This document shows positions 7,528 to 10,017 of a stretch of 10,017 bases of DNA, one piece after another. The stretch comes from Planctomycetota bacterium (GTDB taxonomy: Bacteria > Planctomycetota > UBA1135 > GCA-002686595), in the NCBI GenBank assembly GCA_029212955.1, contig JARGOW010000077.1, forward strand, positions 539 to 10,555. Reading direction: 5' to 3'. How positions within the stretch are numbered: the stretch's first letter is position 1; each line of letters opens with the position of its first letter. The notes below the pieces were generated by a model. It saw only the letters and a program-made list of their open reading frames with translations, had not been told where the DNA came from and did not search any database. A program made the translations under genes and the position numbers.

Positions 7528-9681
7528 GTGCAAGACCCCACCTTGAACCACGAAGCCTCGGATTCGGAGGGCTCGGAGCCTGGGGGCTCCGGAGCCCTGG
7601 GAGCCCAGTCATCCCCTGGCTTTCCGGGCGTCGAAGCATGGTGTCGCAGCTGGGGTTTGTGGCTGGTCTTGATCCTGGCAGGTCTGGCCCGCCTGGCCTA
7701 CGGCATCGAGCACACGAATTCCCCGGACTACGCATGGCCCAGCGTGGATGCCCAATACCACGACGTTTGGGCGCGCAGTGCGGCCGGTTTGCCCTATCCC
7801 CAGCTGGCAGGTTTTGTGGACCCTGAGCTGGCCAGCACACCCAGCCTGCGACCCGCGGGGTACCCGTGGTTCCTGGCTTTGGTTTACAAACTGACCGGCG
7901 GCAGTTACCTGGCTGCGCGGTGGGTCCAGCACCTCATGGGTCTGTTGTCGGTTGCGCTGGTCTGGTTTGCCTTGCGCGACCGAATCGGGGCGTGGTTGGG
8001 TGTGGCGGCTGCGGGATTGTTCGCTTTGCACTTTGCGCCGGTTTACTTTGAGGGTGAATTGCAGGCCACGGGTTTGCTGATTTTCCTGAATCTGTTGGGC
8101 TTGCACCTTTTTATGGGCGCACTGGAGCGGGGTGGTGCGCGACGTGTGATTGGGGCGGGATTGGTATTGGGCTTGGCCACCCTGGTGCGGCCCAATGTGC
8201 TTTTGCCCGCGGCCCTTTTGGGAATGTACCTTTTGCGGCGTGGGGTTCCACCGCTGCCCCGGCCCAGGGTGGCCCTGTTTTTTGCCCTGGGCTTGGGCAT
8301 GGGGATTCTGCCGGGAACCGTGCGCAATTGGGTGCGCGCCGGGGAGTTCCTGCCGCTGACCGCCACGGGCGGCATCAACCTCTACCTGGGTCAAGGTCCC
8401 AATGCGGATGGCCTGATCCAGGGCAATATGGGGGAGTTGGGGCGTTTTCAAACCTGTTTTGATTACTCCGCGGTCAAGCGACACGTGGAACGCAAGGTGG
8501 GCGAAGAATTGACCTTTGGGGAATTGGACCGTTGGTTCATGGGGCAAGCCCTGTCGTCCATGGCGGCGGATCCAGGACGCGCTATTTCCTTAATGGCCGT
8601 GAAAGCGGGACTGTTGTTTAGCGGAGAGGAGGTGGGGCACAACAAGGAAGTGGGTTTGGAGCGCAAGGGCTCGTGGGCCCTGCGGTTTCTGCCCGTGCCC
8701 TTTGTGGGGTTGTTGGCCCTGTTGATCTGGGGTTTGATCGCGGCGGTGGCAGGGAGCCGATCCGGTGGCCAAGGCCCGGGCCTGGGGGAGCGGGCGCGCG
8801 ACCTGTTTGCGGTCCACGGCCTGTGGACCCTGGGTTTTGTGATTTCCCTGGTTCCGTTCTTCGCGGCCAGCCGGTATCGCACGCCTCTCATTCCGCACTT
8901 TGCGGTTCTAGCGGCCTTGGGTTTGTCGGTACTGTGGGTGCGCCGCTCCCCGCGCAGTCTGTGGTTGGGAAGTGGCGTGGTCGCGGCTGTTCTTGCCTTC
9001 TGCATCACTTCTTTGGATCAGCGCTACAAGGGGCCCCACGCCTACAAGTACCACTTGGACCGGGGTATGGCAGCCGCGGACCAGGACCGCCTGGAGCTCG
9101 CCCAAAGGGAATTTGCTGCGGCCGAAAGTGCGGATCCGGGCAACCCGGCGGTGGCGGGCGAAGTGGCTAAGATGTACTTGCGATCGGAGCAATGGGATCT
9201 GGCTCGGGCCGGGTTCGAGGGCGTCCTCGCCCAGGATCCGGGGCACCCTTCGGCCCTCTACAATTTGGGTTGGATCGCCGAGCGTCAAGGGCGATGGGCG
9301 GAAGCCTTGGACTCGTACTTGGCCGCCTGGGAAAGCCAGCCCACCCAGGCCCTTACCGAGCAAGCGTTGAAACGCCTGGTTCTACAACTGGGTACCCACC
9401 CGGAGGGACGCAAGCGCAACGGGCGGGCCGCCGCGGATTGCATGCAAGCTTGGCTGGCCCTGCGGCCGAGCACACTGCCCGATTTGGCGCTTTTGGCGGC
9501 GGCCCAGGCCGAGAGTGGCGCTTTCAAACAGGCCCTGGAAACCGTGGACCAGGCCCTTTCCATGGTGGGCGTGGATCAAAAGAACTCCGCGGTGGTTCGC
9601 GGGCTTCAATCTGCGCGCAAACGATACGCTATGGGTCAACCCTTGAGGATGGCGCCCAAGTCCGGACGCACTTCCCAATGA
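7528..9681 (+). CDS. GT39-type GT-C glycosyltransferase with C-terminal TPR domain
   Basis: This is a predicted integral-membrane transferase that uses a polyprenyl-phosphate-linked sugar and acts on the outer face of the membrane; donor and acceptor are unknown. Numbered from the GTG at 7528 (717 residues), an acidic Ser/Gly-rich N-tail leads to the first membrane helix (45-59). The first outer loop has SVDAQYHDVW (Asp74, Tyr77, His78, Asp79), the place of the acidic catalytic motif in GT-C enzymes. RPAGYPWFLALVYKL (108-122) and GGINLYLGQGPNADG (281-295) are typical of GT39-like bacterial proteins. Roughly ten more membrane helices run to about 494. Residues 508-680 form three to four TPRs (for example ALYNLGWIAERQGRWAEALD). 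The start is uncertain: the frame is open from a TTG at 7312, inside the peptidase gene, and a TTG at 7543 is another option; none has a good ribosome site. It follows the peptidase by 58 bases and overlaps the next gene by four, so co-transcription is likely. Confidence 0.85.
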   Translation: MQDPTLNHEASDSEGSEPGGSGALGAQSSPGFPGVEAWCRSWGLWLVLILAGLARLAYGIEHTNSPDYAWPSVDAQYHDVWARSAAGLPYPQLAGFVDPELASTPSLRPAGYPWFLALVYKLTGGSYLAARWVQHLMGLLSVALVWFALRDRIGAWLGVAAAGLFALHFAPVYFEGELQATGLLIFLNLLGLHLFMGALERGGARRVIGAGLVLGLATLVRPNVLLPAALLGMYLLRRGVPPLPRPRVALFFALGLGMGILPGTVRNWVRAGEFLPLTATGGINLYLGQGPNADGLIQGNMGELGRFQTCFDYSAVKRHVERKVGEELTFGELDRWFMGQALSSMAADPGRAISLMAVKAGLLFSGEEVGHNKEVGLERKGSWALRFLPVPFVGLLALLIWGLIAAVAGSRSGGQGPGLGERARDLFAVHGLWTLGFVISLVPFFAASRYRTPLIPHFAVLAALGLSVLWVRRSPRSLWLGSGVVAAVLAFCITSLDQRYKGPHAYKYHLDRGMAAADQDRLELAQREFAAAESADPGNPAVAGEVAKMYLRSEQWDLARAGFEGVLAQDPGHPSALYNLGWIAERQGRWAEALDSYLAAWESQPTQALTEQALKRLVLQLGTHPEGRKRNGRAAADCMQAWLALRPSTLPDLALLAAAQAESGAFKQALETVDQALSMVGVDQKNSAVVRGLQSARKRYAMGQPLRMAPKSGRTSQ
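7569..7597 (+). other. GC-rich hairpin near the start of the glycosyltransferase gene
   Basis: GGGCTC (7569-7574) and GGAGCC (7575-7580) pair with GAGCCC (7592-7597) and GGCTCC (7585-7590). This gives a 12-bp stem with one bulged G (7591) and the loop TGGG. No T-run follows, so it is not a standard terminator. It lies 26 to 41 bases after the candidate start codons. It could influence translation from a weak start, cause partial attenuation between the operon genes, or simply reflect Gly/Ser/Glu codons. Confidence 0.5.
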
Positions 9682-10017
9682 GCAAACGTATGAGCGAAGC
9701 GATTCGAATCCGTGGAGGTGCTTGGACGCGCCTTCTCCTGGTCCTGTGCATCCCCTTTCTGGTGGCTTGTCCCTCTGCCGATGGGCCGAAACCCAATGTG
9801 CTCTGGATCGTGGTGGACACCATGCGGGCCGACCGTTTGGGTGGCGAACTCAATCTGACCCCTTACCTGGACAAGTTGGGGCAGCAGGGTGCGGTGTTCG
9901 AGTCGGCCTATTCCCATTCGCCTTGGACCTTGCCTTCGATGGCATCCATGCTGACCTCCTTGCATCCCAAGGAGCACGGGGCCGGTGGGCAATTGGGAAA
10001 GTTTCAGACCATGCGTG
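9678..10017 (+). CDS. Sulfatase/alkaline-phosphatase-fold lipoprotein, N-terminal part
   Basis: Only the first 113 residues are present; the gene runs off the window. The ATG at 9678 overlaps the stop of the glycosyltransferase gene (ATGA), which indicates translational coupling. A basic N-terminus and hydrophobic stretch end in a lipobox LVAC with Cys31, so it should be an exported lipoprotein. NVLWIVVDTMRADRLG (40-55) is the first metal-binding strand of the sulfatase/alkaline-phosphatase superfamily, with Asp47 as a likely ligand. SPWTLPSMASMLTSLHPKEH (81-100) aligns with the sulfatase signature C/S-x-P-S-R-x4-T-G, but Thr84 replaces the Cys/Ser that becomes formylglycine and Met88 replaces the Arg. 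A Thr nucleophile is known in EptA and LtaS phosphotransferases of this superfamily, so a phosphotransferase or phosphodiesterase is a real alternative to a sulfatase. An in-frame ATG at 9690 is a possible shorter start. The fold is fairly certain, the reaction is not. Confidence 0.85.
   Translation, partial: MSKRMSEAIRIRGGAWTRLLLVLCIPFLVACPSADGPKPNVLWIVVDTMRADRLGGELNLTPYLDKLGQQGAVFESAYSHSPWTLPSMASMLTSLHPKEHGAGGQLGKFQTMR

Noticed and set aside
7609..8547. 312-residue open frame on the - strand
   Set aside because: It is antisense to the membrane part of the glycosyltransferase, and its Gln/Arg/Pro-rich translation is typical of a GC-rich shadow frame.

Overview
The window is GC-rich and carries six protein genes, four on the + strand and two on the - strand. 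I see no RNA genes, insertion sequences or CRISPR arrays. The gene mix is a DUF4332 helix-hairpin-helix protein, an FG-GAP/VCBS plus ASPIC/UnbV lipoprotein, a membrane M28 peptidase, a GT-C glycosyltransferase with TPRs and a sulfatase-fold lipoprotein. Together with mostly weak Shine-Dalgarno signals, this suggests a Planctomycetota-like or other large-genome, environmental Gram-negative-type bacterium. That is an inference from gene content; there is no phylogenetic marker here.

Left part (1-1452). A small DUF4332 protein (18-425, -) is divergent from a 203-aa zinc-ribbon membrane protein (695-1306, +). About 270 bases with no recognisable gene lie between them. After the zinc-ribbon gene, in the convergent gap, is a very long stem-loop (1327-1405). 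It probably ends transcription of one or both flanking genes, but its length and its G:U pattern are unusual.

Centre (1453-4947, -). One long gene encodes a secreted lipoprotein of about 1164 aa. It has a TPR-like N-terminal part, six Asp-rich FG-GAP/VCBS calcium-loop repeats, an ASPIC/UnbV-like segment, and a conserved-looking C-terminal region of about 455 residues with no function I can name.

Right part (5082-10017, +). Three genes probably form one operon, transcribed divergently from the lipoprotein gene: a 9-TM M28 metallopeptidase resembling eukaryotic ERMP1/Pff1, a GT39-type GT-C glycosyltransferase with a C-terminal TPR domain, and a sulfatase/alkaline-phosphatase-fold lipoprotein cut by the window end. 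The last two overlap by ATGA. All three products act at the membrane or on its outer side. The last has Thr where true sulfatases have the formylglycine Cys/Ser, so it may be a phospho-transferase or hydrolase instead. A joint role in building or modifying surface glycans or proteins is plausible but unproven.
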